A DNA stretch of 64,000 nucleotides. It comes from Variovorax paradoxus B4 (GTDB lineage Bacteria; Pseudomonadota; Gammaproteobacteria; Burkholderiales; Burkholderiaceae_C). A program made the position numbers and the translations under genes. Within the stretch, counting starts at the first letter, position 1, and every line of letters begins with the position of its first letter. Positions 33,036 through 41,370 of this stretch are shown here, in pieces. The DNA is taken from the NCBI RefSeq assembly GCF_000463015.1, contig NC_022247.1:5207501-5271500 (forward strand), in the 5' to 3' direction. The notes beneath the pieces were generated by a model that made no database searches, was not told the DNA's origin, and was given only the letters and a program-made list of their open reading frames with translations.

Positions 33036-33671
33036 TTATCCGAGGTATTTGCCCCGCAGGTAATCGAGGTAAGCCCTCGATTCGCTGGAAACATACGGGG
33101 AAATCAAGGTCAGCGTGTAGAAAGCCGCCAATCCCGGGTCGGCCTGCGCCAGCGCGTCGCGCCCCGGCACCAGGCGTTCGAACGAGAGCCAGCAGGTGGT
33201 GGTGAAGACCATCTGCAAGGCGAGGATGCGCGCCTGCTCGGCGCTGGTCTCGATCACGCCCGAGGCCACCAGCCCTTCGCACAGCGCCTGGGCCGCCAGC
33301 AGGTTCTGCGCGGTGAGCGCCTGCGCGCGCTGGCCGAGCGCGGGGTATTCGCTGGCCAGAAAGGCCATGTCGCGGTAGATGAACCGGTACTGGTCGATGG
33401 CTTCGAAGCGAAGGTGCAGCGCCAGCCAGAGGTCGTCGATCGCGGTGATCGAGCCGGAAGACCCGTCGAGCACTTCGAGCCGCTGCTCGAAACGCCGGAA
33501 CAGCCATTCGACGATCAGCTGCTTGGCCTTGAAGTGATAGTGCAGGTTGCCCGGGCTCATCCCGAGCTCGGCCGCAATCTTGTGCGTGGACACCGCCGCC
33601 AGGCCTTGCGCATTGAACAGCGCAAGGCTGGCCTGCAGGATGCGCTCGCGCGTGGTGTTGGAACTGGCCAC
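33036..33671 (-). CDS. TetR-family regulator resembling PhaD
   Basis: 211-residue TetR regulator. The DNA-binding region reads TRERILQASLALFNAQG then KIAAELGMSPGNLHYHFKAK, with ligand-binding helices after it (DLWLALHLRFEAIDQYRF, RDMAFLASEYPALGQRAQA). The SPGNLxYHF core and the R/QYRFIYRDM segment are close in type to PhaD of pseudomonad PHA clusters, which senses an intermediate and activates phasin genes. Context supports this: it is 47 bases downstream of a PhaF/PhaI-like phasin gene, all on the minus strand. A direct role in regulating the phasin and acyltransferase genes is inferred, not shown. Confidence 0.8.
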   Translation of the reverse strand: MASSNTTRERILQASLALFNAQGLAAVSTHKIAAELGMSPGNLHYHFKAKQLIVEWLFRRFEQRLEVLDGSSGSITAIDDLWLALHLRFEAIDQYRFIYRDMAFLASEYPALGQRAQALTAQNLLAAQALCEGLVASGVIETSAEQARILALQMVFTTTCWLSFERLVPGRDALAQADPGLAAFYTLTLISPYVSSESRAYLDYLRGKYLG

Positions 33672-33718
33672 AACCGGCTGATGCTGCTGCGTGCGTCGGT
33701 GCTTCGCCGGGCCGACGC

Positions 33719-34246
33719 TCAGCGCTTGCCGCTGCCGCGCGGGCCGGCGTTCTTTGGCTCGAGTTGCGCGAGGCGTTCGCGCAGCCGGATCACCTCTTCA
33801 CGCAGTGCCTGCACCTCTTCCGCGCTGGGCATGCCCAGGCGCTGCAGGGCGGTGGCCACGCGCTGGTCGAACACGTCCTCGAACTTGCGCAGGCCGAAGC
33901 TGTCGAGGCTCGGGAAGCCGCGGGGAACCGCGGGCTTGGCACCCGCCGGATCGAACTTGCCCTGGCCGATGCCCAGCAGCCCTTCGATCACGTTGGCCTG
34001 GCGCTTGGCGACGTCGTCGCGCACATTGCCGAGCACCTTCAGGCCGGCACGCAGCAGGCCCTCGGCGCCGACGGCCTTTTTGCCCGGCCCGGCGTCCGGT
34101 GCGGCAGCAGCCGTTTTTTTCGTTGCCGCCGCAGCCCTCTTCCCGGCTGCGGGCGCCTTCCTGGCCGCAGGAGCCTTCCTTGCAGGCTTCGCAGGCGCCG
34201 CCCTCTTCTTCTTGGCATCGTCCGTCGGATCGAGGCGGGTCGCCAT
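33719..34246 (-). CDS. PhaF/PhaI-like phasin with Ala/Lys-rich N-terminal tail
   Basis: 175-residue granule-associated protein. The first 60 residues are almost only Ala, Lys, Pro and Arg (KKKRAAPAKPARKAPAARK), like the histone-H1-like tail of PhaF but placed at the N-terminus. The C-terminal half shows the phasin signature FEDVFDQRVATALQRLG followed by a leucine-rich coiled coil PSAEEVQALREEVIRLRERL. PhaF/PhaI phasins coat polyhydroxyalkanoate granules and PhaF also binds DNA through its basic tail to partition granules at division. The gene follows another protein with a basic tail by 17 bases. No PHA synthase is in the window. Confidence 0.75.
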   Translation of the reverse strand: MATRLDPTDDAKKKRAAPAKPARKAPAARKAPAAGKRAAAATKKTAAAAPDAGPGKKAVGAEGLLRAGLKVLGNVRDDVAKRQANVIEGLLGIGQGKFDPAGAKPAVPRGFPSLDSFGLRKFEDVFDQRVATALQRLGMPSAEEVQALREEVIRLRERLAQLEPKNAGPRGSGKR

Positions 34247-34263
34247 GCGTTGTTGCTCCAGGG

Positions 34264-34821
34264 TCAGGCCGCCTTGCGGGCGGCGGTGCGGCGAACCGGC
34301 TTCTTGGCGGCGGCGGCCTTGGCCTTCACGCTGCGCACGGGCTTGGCTTCTTCTTCGGTGCCGCTCACGCGCACTTCGATCTGCCTGGCACCGGCGGCCA
34401 CCTTGTCGGCGATCTGCACCGACACGTTGGCGATCGGCTGGTTCAGGGCATTCAGCGTCTTGACCACCGAGCTGACGACGGGCGATTCGACGCGCGCCAC
34501 GCGGCCGGCCACGGTTTCGATGCCGCTCGTGGTGCCTGCGGCGACGCGGTCCATCACCGAGACGATGCGGCCGGTGTCGATGTCCAGGCGGCTGGCCAGG
34601 AAGCCGTTGATCTTTTCCTGCGCGCCGATCAGGTTGGCCTTGACCTGCTCGCTCACCAGCGGAAGCTGGCGGCTGCCCAGGAATTCGCTGTAGCGCGAAG
34701 CGGCGCCGCCGAGCAGGCGATGAACGCCGGCGCGATAGGCACCCACCAGGGTCTTGCCTGCGTCGTTGTACTGGCCGATGACGTGGATGGCAGCGGAAGA
34801 GAAGGAAGCTTGCGTGGTCAT
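34264..34821 (-). CDS. Unknown protein with Ala/Lys/Arg-rich C-terminal tail, likely granule-associated
   Basis: 185-residue protein with no signal peptide and no family I can name. Residues 1-150 are amphipathic helices (IGQYNDAGKTLVGAYRAGVHR, ETVAGRVARVESPVVSSVV) without catalytic motifs, as in small phasin-like coat proteins. The last 30 residues are basic and Ala-rich (VKAKAAAAKKPVRRTAARKAA is the pattern), similar in kind to the tails in the neighbouring phasin and acyltransferase. The gene lies 17 bases from the phasin and 136 bases from the WS/DGAT gene, all in one direction. A structural role on lipid or PHA granules, perhaps contacting DNA, is proposed from composition and context. 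Confidence 0.6.
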   Translation of the reverse strand: MTTQASFSSAAIHVIGQYNDAGKTLVGAYRAGVHRLLGGAASRYSEFLGSRQLPLVSEQVKANLIGAQEKINGFLASRLDIDTGRIVSVMDRVAAGTTSGIETVAGRVARVESPVVSSVVKTLNALNQPIANVSVQIADKVAAGARQIEVRVSGTEEEAKPVRSVKAKAAAAKKPVRRTAARKAA

Positions 34822-34906
34822 GTGGATTTCCTGGAAGTTGATCGGTCGCGGGAATCGCGATGGGGTGATCTTCTTCCGGAGTGCCTAGGCCTGAAAAGCT
34901 AGAACG

Positions 34907-34925
34907 GTTGGAAAACTAGTCCAAC
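34907..34925 (-). promoter_or_regulatory. Inverted repeat between the WS/DGAT and granule-protein genes
   Basis: GTTGGA and TCCAAC form an inverted pair around a 7-base centre, in the 136-base gap downstream of the WS/DGAT gene and upstream of the next minus-strand gene. On the minus strand it could be a weak hairpin (no long U run), or a regulator site for the granule-protein genes. Confidence 0.35.
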
Positions 34926-34957
34926 TGCCCCAATTTTCCGGCCCGCCTGCCTGCCGA

Positions 34958-36616
34958 TCATGCCGCAGCGGCCGCCCTGGCGCGTTTGGCGGGCGCGGCG
35001 GGTTTGCGCGGCGCGGCCTTGGGTGCGGCTGCCTTGGCCGGCACTTTCCTGGCGGCAGTCTTGGCGACCGGTGCCTTGGCTGCGGAGGCCTTCACTGCCG
35101 GCGGCTTCTTTGCTGCCGCCTTCCTTGCAACGGGTTCCGCGGCAGGTTTCGCGGCAGGCTTGGGTGCCGCCTTCGCGGGAGCCGCGCCCGCTGCCGCGGG
35201 ATGTGTCTGCGTCAGGCCCATCAGCAGCTGGTGCTCGGCCAGCATGTAGTCGCCGATCTCTGTGATGTCGGGCACCGCGCGGCGGCAGGCGATGAGGCCG
35301 TAGTCCATGCGCCCGTTGTAGCTCTGCACCGTGACGTTGAGGGCCGTGCCGTGGCTCGCGATCGACACCGGGTAGTAGCTGGTGACGAGCGCGCCCGCAA
35401 AGTACATCGGGAACGGCGCGCCCGCCACGTTGGAGATGGCCACGTTGGCGGCCGGCGGCAGCAGGTTCACGAGGCCCGAGCGGCCCACCATCGAGGCGAT
35501 GCCCGACACCAGCCAGGGCGCGGCAAAGGTGGGAAAGTCGTCGAGGATCACCGCCTTGAAGCGGTTCATGGTCGACTTCGAGCTGGTCGACGAGGCGTTG
35601 ATCGCCTTCAGCCGCTGCACCGGGTCGGTGATGTCGGTGGCCAGGCTCACGAGGATCATGCTGGCCTGGTTGTTGGCCGTGTCGTCGCCGGCCTCGCGCA
35701 GGCTCACGGGCACGCCGGCCACCAGCGGCTTGGCCGGCAGCTCGTTGTTGTCGGCCAGGTAGTGGCGCAGCGCGCCGGCCACGGTGGCCATCACCACGTC
35801 GTTGAGCGACACGCCGAAATGCTTGGCGATGTGCTTGGTCTCGGCCAGCGAAATGGTGCGGCCGGCGAAGGTGCGCTGGTTGGTGATCGACACGTTCAGC
35901 GAGGTGCGCGGGGCAAACAGGTTGAACTTCTTCGGCGCGGTGGCGGCGTCCTTCTCGGCCGCCTTCTCGTCGGGCTTGGCCAGGCCGCCGAGCGCCCGCG
36001 CAATGGCCGGCGCCATCTTGAACAGCTTGACGTACTGCTGCGCCGTGTTGCGCAGCGCCGCGGTCGCGAGTTCGGCCATGCCGAGCTGGTAGCCGCTGCT
36101 GCGCGGACGCGCGCGCGGCGGCTTCACCACGCGGCCCGTGGGCTCGAGGTCGAAGATGGCCTTGCCGAGCGCCACGCCGGCCTGCCCGTCGATGCCCGCA
36201 TGGTGCACCTTGGTGTAGAGCGCCACCTGGCCGCTCTTCAGGCCGTCGATGATGAAGAACTCCCACATCGGGCGGCTGCGGTCGAGCAGCGTGGAATGCA
36301 GCCGCGCCACGTACTGCTGCAGCTGCCGGTTGGTGCCGGGCCTGGGCAGCGTGATGTGGCGCACGTGGTAGTCGAGGTCGATGTCATCGTCGGCCACCCA
36401 CACCGGGTTGGTCATGTCGAAGGGCATCAGCGCGAGCTTGCGCGTGAACACGTCGGCCAGGTGGATGCGGCCGGCCATGAACTGCTTGGCGTCCTCGTAG
36501 AAATCGCCCTTGTAGCCCTTGGGCAGGTCGAGCACGTTGAGCGAGCCCACGTGCATCGGCATCTCGGGTGTTTCCAGGTGCAGGAAGGTGGCATCAAGAC
36601 CGCTCAGGTGTTTCAT
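34958..36616 (-). CDS. Wax ester synthase/diacylglycerol acyltransferase with histone-H1-like tail
   Basis: 552-residue WS/DGAT that esterifies acyl-CoA to long-chain alcohols or diacylglycerol, making neutral storage lipids. The acyltransferase active site HHAGIDG is at residues 138-144. Other family segments are MPMHVGSLNVL near the start, SLNDVVMATVAGALRHYL, ANNQASMILVSL and SNVAGAPFPMYFAG. The catalytic part ends near residue 470. The last 80 residues (about 473-552) are almost only Ala, Lys, Pro and Arg with a few Val (AAKPAAEPVARKAAAKK), which is not part of the usual enzyme. Similar tails occur in the next two genes. The start at ATG 36616 gives the canonical MKHLSGLDATFLHLETP N-terminus. 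Confidence 0.92.
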   Translation of the reverse strand: MKHLSGLDATFLHLETPEMPMHVGSLNVLDLPKGYKGDFYEDAKQFMAGRIHLADVFTRKLALMPFDMTNPVWVADDDIDLDYHVRHITLPRPGTNRQLQQYVARLHSTLLDRSRPMWEFFIIDGLKSGQVALYTKVHHAGIDGQAGVALGKAIFDLEPTGRVVKPPRARPRSSGYQLGMAELATAALRNTAQQYVKLFKMAPAIARALGGLAKPDEKAAEKDAATAPKKFNLFAPRTSLNVSITNQRTFAGRTISLAETKHIAKHFGVSLNDVVMATVAGALRHYLADNNELPAKPLVAGVPVSLREAGDDTANNQASMILVSLATDITDPVQRLKAINASSTSSKSTMNRFKAVILDDFPTFAAPWLVSGIASMVGRSGLVNLLPPAANVAISNVAGAPFPMYFAGALVTSYYPVSIASHGTALNVTVQSYNGRMDYGLIACRRAVPDITEIGDYMLAEHQLLMGLTQTHPAAAGAAPAKAAPKPAAKPAAEPVARKAAAKKPPAVKASAAKAPVAKTAARKVPAKAAAPKAAPRKPAAPAKRARAAAAA

Positions 36617-36730
36617 GTGTCGTGTCTCCTTGTGTTCGCCGGGCGCCGTCCGGCAGGATACCCGTGGGCAGCCCGCGCATCGAGGCCAAACAGCGGAACG
36701 CGGGTTTGTCCGGAGACCCGCGCGCGGTGC

Positions 36731-36747
36731 GCTATGAATTCAATAGC
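36731..36747. repeat. Near-palindromic AT-rich sequence upstream of the S9 peptidase gene
   Basis: GCTATGAATTCAATAGC is an almost perfect 17-base palindrome (GCTAT and ATAGC arms around GAATTC), markedly AT-rich for this genome, in the 190-base gap before the peptidase gene. A related string, GCTATTGATTC, occurs inside the DUF3108 gene near 14034. It may be a small dispersed repeat or an operator. Confidence 0.45.
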
Positions 36748-36806
36748 TTTGGCCGACCCTGCCGGCAGGCATGCCTTTCTTCACGGCGGATTCGTACACT
36801 GCGCCC

Positions 36807-38864
36807 ATGACATCCACCGCTTCCACGCAGCCCGACGAGCACCTGTGGCTCGAAGACATCGACGGCGCCGAACAGCTCGAATGGGCCCGGCAGCACAACG
36901 CGAAGACCGTGCAGCGCTACGCGCAATCGCCCGCCTTCGAGCGGATGGAGCAGGGCATCCTCGAAGTGCTCGACTCGCAAGCCCGCATCCCGATGGTGCG
37001 CAAGATCGGCCCGCTCTTCTACAACTTCTGGCGCGACAGGAAGAACCCCAAGGGCCTGTGGCGGCGCACCACACTGGCCGAATACCGCAAGCCCCGGCCC
37101 GACTGGGAAACCGTGATCGATGTCGACGCGCTGGCCGAGGCCGACAAGGAAAACTGGGTCTGGCACGGTGCCCAGTGCCTGCAGCCCGACTACAAGCGCT
37201 GCCTGATCTCGCTCTCGCGCGGTGGCGCCGACGCGAACGTGGTGCGCGAGTTCGACCTCGAGCTCAAGGAGTTCGTCGCCAGCGGCTTCGCGCTGCCCGA
37301 GGCCAAGAGCAACGTCGCCTGGAAGGACATGAACCATCTCTACGTGGCCACCGATTTCGGTCCCGGCTCGATGACCAGTTCCAGCTATCCGCGCATCGTG
37401 AAGGAATGGAAGCGCGGCACGCCGCTGGAAAGCGCGGCCACGGTCTACGAAGGCGGCGCGGACGACATGACGGTCAGCGCCTGGCGCGACAACACGCCGG
37501 GTTTCGAGCGCGACTTCGTCTCGCGCCAGATGGACTTCTACGACAGCGAGACCTGGCTGCGCGCGAGCGACGGCCGGCTGGCGAAGATCGACGTGCCCGA
37601 CGACGCCAGCACCGAGGTCACGCGCGAGTGGATGCTGGTCGAGCCGCGCAGCCCCTGGACCGTGGGCGGCGCCACCTACAAGCCGGGCTCGCTGCTGGCG
37701 GCGCGGTTCGACGACTACATGGCCGGCAAGCGCGAGATCACCGTGCTGTTCGAGCCCGACGACACCACCGCGCTCGACGACCATTCGTGGACCCGCCACC
37801 ACCTGATCCTCAACGTGATGCACGACGTGGTGAACAAGCTCGAAGTGCTCACGCCGCAGGCCGGCTCGCAGCAATGGAAGCGCGAGAGCCTGGGCGGCGC
37901 GCCCGAGCTCTCGACCATCGCGGCCGGCGGCATCGACGAAGACGAGAACGACGACTATTTTCTGACCGTGAGCGGCTTCCTGCAGCCGACCACGCTCTAC
38001 GTCGGCACCATCGGCCGGGGCGAGCCCGAGCCGCTGAAAGACAGCCCCGCCTTCTTCGACGCCTCCGGCTTGCGCGTGAGCCAGCATTTCGCCACCTCGA
38101 AGGACGGCACGCGCGTGCCCTACTTCGAAATCGCGCCGAAGAACCTGCAGGCCAACGGCAGCAACCCGACGCTGCAGTACGCCTACGGCGGCTTCGAGAT
38201 CTCGCTGCAGCCGAGCTACAGCGGCGCCATCGGCCGCGCATGGCTCGAGCAGGGCGGCGTCTACGTGGTGGCCAACATCCGCGGCGGCGGCGAGTACGGG
38301 CCGCGCTGGCACCAGGCCGCGCTGCAGCGCAACCGCCTGCGCACCTGCGAAGACTTCGCCGCGGTTTCCGAGCACCTCATCGCGCGCAACATCACCTCGC
38401 CGCGGCACCTGGGCGCCATGGGCGGCAGCAACGGCGGCCTGCTGATGGGCAACATGCTCACGCTCTATCCCAAGCTCTACGGCGCCATCGTGAGCGAGGT
38501 GGCGCTGCTCGACATGAAGCGCTACACCCACCTGTCGGCCGGCGCTTCCTGGATTGCCGAATACGGCGACCCCGACCAGCCGGAAGAATGGGCATGGATC
38601 CAGGCCTTCTCGCCCTACGAGAATGCGAAGAAGGGCCAACCCTATCCGCCGGCGCTCTTCACCACATCGACGCGCGACGACCGCGTGGGGCCGGTGCATG
38701 CGCGCAAGATGGCCGCCAAGCTGGCCGCCATGGGTTACGACGCCAGCTTCTACGAGAACATGGAAGGCGGCCACAGCGCGGCCACGGACAACAAGGAGTC
38801 GGCCTTCATGGACGCCCTGGGCTATGCCTACCTGTGGAAGCACATCGGACGAACATCGACATGA
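36807..38864 (+). CDS. S9-family prolyl oligopeptidase
   Basis: 685-residue serine peptidase of the prolyl-oligopeptidase family (S9). The N-terminal two-thirds is a beta-propeller, beginning EHLWLEDIDGAEQLEW, and the C-terminal third an alpha/beta hydrolase domain. The nucleophile Ser is in MGGSNGGLLMGNML; the Asp and His follow in TTSTRDDRVGPVHA and EGGHSAATD. RGGGEYGPRWHQA before the nucleophile supplies the oxyanion region. No signal peptide is present, so it should degrade peptides in the cytoplasm. The start at ATG 36807 is preferred to an in-frame ATG at 36771. Its stop overlaps the arginase start by 4 bases, so both are made together; this suggests a link to arginine-containing peptide use, but this is not proven. 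Confidence 0.92.
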   Translation: MTSTASTQPDEHLWLEDIDGAEQLEWARQHNAKTVQRYAQSPAFERMEQGILEVLDSQARIPMVRKIGPLFYNFWRDRKNPKGLWRRTTLAEYRKPRPDWETVIDVDALAEADKENWVWHGAQCLQPDYKRCLISLSRGGADANVVREFDLELKEFVASGFALPEAKSNVAWKDMNHLYVATDFGPGSMTSSSYPRIVKEWKRGTPLESAATVYEGGADDMTVSAWRDNTPGFERDFVSRQMDFYDSETWLRASDGRLAKIDVPDDASTEVTREWMLVEPRSPWTVGGATYKPGSLLAARFDDYMAGKREITVLFEPDDTTALDDHSWTRHHLILNVMHDVVNKLEVLTPQAGSQQWKRESLGGAPELSTIAAGGIDEDENDDYFLTVSGFLQPTTLYVGTIGRGEPEPLKDSPAFFDASGLRVSQHFATSKDGTRVPYFEIAPKNLQANGSNPTLQYAYGGFEISLQPSYSGAIGRAWLEQGGVYVVANIRGGGEYGPRWHQAALQRNRLRTCEDFAAVSEHLIARNITSPRHLGAMGGSNGGLLMGNMLTLYPKLYGAIVSEVALLDMKRYTHLSAGASWIAEYGDPDQPEEWAWIQAFSPYENAKKGQPYPPALFTTSTRDDRVGPVHARKMAAKLAAMGYDASFYENMEGGHSAATDNKESAFMDALGYAYLWKHIGRTST

Positions 38865-39784
38865 GCAACGACAACGGCACCACCCTCGAACTGATCGGCG
38901 CGCCCACCGACATCGGCGCCAGCGTGCGCGGCGCCGGCATGGGCCCCGATGCGCTGCGCGTGGCCGGGCTCGCGGAGGCGCTTGCGCGGCAGGGCTTCAC
39001 CGTGATCGACCGCGGCAATCTCGCGGGCCCCGCCACGCCCTGGGCGCCGCCGGCCAACGGCCTGCGCCATCTCGACGAAGTGATCGCCTGGAATCGCTCG
39101 GTCTACGCGGCCGTCGACACCGCCCTGGGCACCGGCCACGTGCCGCTCATGATGGGCGGCGACCATTGCCTGGCGATCGGCTCGATCAGCGCCGTGGCCT
39201 GGCATGCGCGCAAGCGGGGCAAGAAACTGCGCGTGCTGTGGCTCGACGCGCACTCCGACGTCAACACCGAAACCACCAGCCCGAGCGGCAACCTGCACGG
39301 CATGCCCGTGTCCTGCCTGCTGGGCCACGGGCCCGCGGCGCTCACCGGCTGGAGCGGCGAGCGGGCCGCGCTGGAGCACGACGCCATCCGCTTCATCGGC
39401 ATCCGCAGCGTCGACGCGGACGAGAAGGACGCCATCCGCACGCTCGGCCTGCATGTGTTCGACATGCGCCACATCGACGAGCACGGCATGCGCACCACCA
39501 TGACCGAGGCGCTGCAGGACGTGGACGAGGACACCCACCTGCACGTGAGCTTCGACCTGGATTGCCTCGACCCGAACATCGCGCCCGGCGTGGGCACCGG
39601 CGTGCGCGGCGGCCCGACCTACCGCGAGATGCAGCTGTGCATGGAAATGGTCGCCGACACCCGCCGCCTCGGCTCGGTCGACGTGGTGGAGCTCAACCCG
39701 GCGCTCGACGTGCGCAACCAGACCGCCGAAGTGGCGGTGGAGCTGATCGAGAGCCTGTTCGGAAAGTCGACGCTGGTGCGCTGA
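38861..39784 (+). CDS. rocF: Arginase
   Basis: 307-residue arginase that hydrolyses L-arginine to ornithine and urea with a two-manganese centre. All metal-binding blocks are intact: GGDHCLAIGS (His), WLDAHSDVNTE (Asp, His, Asp), and SFDLDCLDPNIAPGVGTG (two Asp). The substrate segment SGNLHGMPVS is also typical and the C-terminal VDVVELNPALD matches the family. The start codon overlaps the preceding peptidase stop (ATGA at 38861-38864), so it is translationally coupled. No urease genes are in the window. An ureohydrolase of different substrate (agmatinase) is less likely because the HGMP and NTxTxxxSGNLHG patterns fit arginase. Confidence 0.93.
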   Translation: MSNDNGTTLELIGAPTDIGASVRGAGMGPDALRVAGLAEALARQGFTVIDRGNLAGPATPWAPPANGLRHLDEVIAWNRSVYAAVDTALGTGHVPLMMGGDHCLAIGSISAVAWHARKRGKKLRVLWLDAHSDVNTETTSPSGNLHGMPVSCLLGHGPAALTGWSGERAALEHDAIRFIGIRSVDADEKDAIRTLGLHVFDMRHIDEHGMRTTMTEALQDVDEDTHLHVSFDLDCLDPNIAPGVGTGVRGGPTYREMQLCMEMVADTRRLGSVDVVELNPALDVRNQTAEVAVELIESLFGKSTLVR

Positions 39785-39790
39785 GCGGCT

Positions 39791-40831
39791 TCAGGCCGTG
39801 GCCGCCCCCATGCCGCTCACGCAGCGCTGCATGCGCTGCAGGTCTTCGAGCAGCAGGCACACCGGCGCCGCCAGCAGCAAGGCGGACGAAGCGCCCGGCT
39901 CCTCATGCCGCCTTGCGATCTGCGCAAGCCTCGCGAGATCGGGCATGCCCTGGCCATCGAGCGCATCGGCCACGGCGGCGAGCGCGGCGGCCGCGGCCCG
40001 GGCGCTGTCCTGCCACGCGGGATCGGCAGCCGGCGCCCGGCGGAGCATGCGTTCGAGCATGGTGGCGTCCTGGAAGACCCGCGCCGCGAGCCGCGCCTTG
40101 CTGCGGCAGGACTGCGCCGCCGGCACGGCAGCGCCGCGGCGCCGCCAGCGGGCTTCCAGGTCTGCACTGCCCGCGAGCACCGCCAGCCGGGCGAGCGCCG
40201 CGCGCGCGGCGGCATTGACGCGTTCGACCTCGGCCTCGGCAGGCAGCCCGGCAGCGCTGCCGCTGCCCAGCGCGGCCAGGCGCTTCGCCATGCCGCGCAG
40301 CAATGCAGCGCAACCCGCATCGAAGCGCGGACCCGCGCGGTACTCCGACGCGACGACCGAAACCGCCAGTGCCACGCCCACGCCGACGCCGGTCTGCACC
40401 ATGCGCAACAGCGCCACCTGAAGCGGCGAGTGGCCGGGAATGGCGCTGGCCGAGAGGATGATCAGCGCGGCCACAGGCGCACTGCGCAAGCCCGGCAATG
40501 CAGCGCCGGCGAAAGCCAGCAGCATGACGGTGGCCAGCGTGGTCGCGAGCACCGGCGTGCCCAGGTGTTGCAGGTAGACCCCCGCGAGTCCGCAAAGCGC
40601 GCCGCCGGCCGTGCCGCGCACGCGCTCCCAGCCGGCATCGAGCGTGGCGCCGGCGCTCGGTCGCATGACGATCAGCACGCTCATCACGGCCCAGAAGCTT
40701 TCGGGCAGCCGCATCGCCGCGGCCACCAGCCATGCGAGCGCCACCGTGGCCGCCAACTGCGCGCCCGCACGCCAGCGGCCCTGCTGCCAGAAGCCGCCGA
40801 TGCGCCGCAGGGCGGGTGCCATGCGCATCAT
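39791..40831 (-). CDS. FUSC-family membrane protein
   Basis: 346-residue membrane protein of the fusaric-acid-resistance-like (FUSC) family. The N-terminal half has about five to six hydrophobic segments with the FUSC pattern (AAAMRLPESFWAVMSVLIVMRP, GTAGGALCGLAGVYL), and the C-terminal half is a cytoplasmic helical region rich in Ala and Arg. It is shorter than the 650-residue efflux proteins such as AaeB, so it is a half-length member. The start overlaps the MarR gene stop by 4 bases (40828-40831), a classic regulator-transporter pair. It may export aromatic acids, but nothing in the sequence identifies the substrate. Confidence 0.75.
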   Translation of the reverse strand: MMRMAPALRRIGGFWQQGRWRAGAQLAATVALAWLVAAAMRLPESFWAVMSVLIVMRPSAGATLDAGWERVRGTAGGALCGLAGVYLQHLGTPVLATTLATVMLLAFAGAALPGLRSAPVAALIILSASAIPGHSPLQVALLRMVQTGVGVGVALAVSVVASEYRAGPRFDAGCAALLRGMAKRLAALGSGSAAGLPAEAEVERVNAAARAALARLAVLAGSADLEARWRRRGAAVPAAQSCRSKARLAARVFQDATMLERMLRRAPAADPAWQDSARAAAAALAAVADALDGQGMPDLARLAQIARRHEEPGASSALLLAAPVCLLLEDLQRMQRCVSGMGAATA

Positions 40832-41319
40832 CGCGATCGGGCCACGTCCGCGGAGGGCTCGCCGTCGCTTTCGAGTGCGCCGGCAATGCGGTCGAGCAGC
40901 CCGCAGGCCTGCAGCAGCAGCGCGCGCTGTTCGCCGCTCAGCGTTGCGGAAATGGCGCGGGCCAATGCGGCCTCGCGCGAGCGCATGAGCGCCTTGAGCC
41001 GGCGCATGCCCTCGGGCGTGAGCGACAGCATCCACTGGCGCCCGTCGGTGGCATGCGGCGCGCGCCCGATCCAGCCCTCGGCTTCCAGTTCGGCCAGCAG
41101 CCGGGTCAGCGACTGGAGCTTGACGCGTTCATGCCCCGCCAGCGCGGTGGGCGTGCACGGCCCGTGCCGGTGCAGCTGGCCCAGCACGCTGAGCTTGGCC
41201 ACGCTCGGGCCTTCGGGCGCGGCCGCGCCGCTGCGCAGCTGGCGCGACAGCTGCGACACCGCGGTGCGGACATGCGAGGCGCACTGCGCCGCGTCAGGGG
41301 AATCGATTTTGGAAGCCAC
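40828..41319 (-). CDS. MarR-family transcriptional regulator
   Basis: 163-residue MarR regulator. The winged helix-turn-helix covers residues about 45-110: SVAKLSVLGQLHRHG, then CTPTALAGHERVKLQSLTRLLAELE as recognition helices, and APHATDGRQWMLSLTPEGMR as wing. MarR proteins bind small phenolic compounds and repress adjacent efflux genes. It is the first gene of the unit with the FUSC protein, overlapping by 4 bases, so the pair probably forms an autoregulated efflux operon. No clear operator palindrome stands out in the 51 bases upstream. Confidence 0.88.
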   Translation of the reverse strand: MASKIDSPDAAQCASHVRTAVSQLSRQLRSGAAAPEGPSVAKLSVLGQLHRHGPCTPTALAGHERVKLQSLTRLLAELEAEGWIGRAPHATDGRQWMLSLTPEGMRRLKALMRSREAALARAISATLSGEQRALLLQACGLLDRIAGALESDGEPSADVARSR

Positions 41320-41370
41320 GCCAGATTGTAAGACGCATCTTGCTATCTGGCGCCGCCCGCCGGCGCACGC

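Noticed and set aside
35201..39784. A 1527-codon plus-strand frame across the WS/DGAT and S9 peptidase genes
   Set aside because: Only the final arginase part (38861-39784) has protein motifs. The rest is antisense to WS/DGAT and out of frame with the peptidase, with Arg/Gly-rich shadow sequence.
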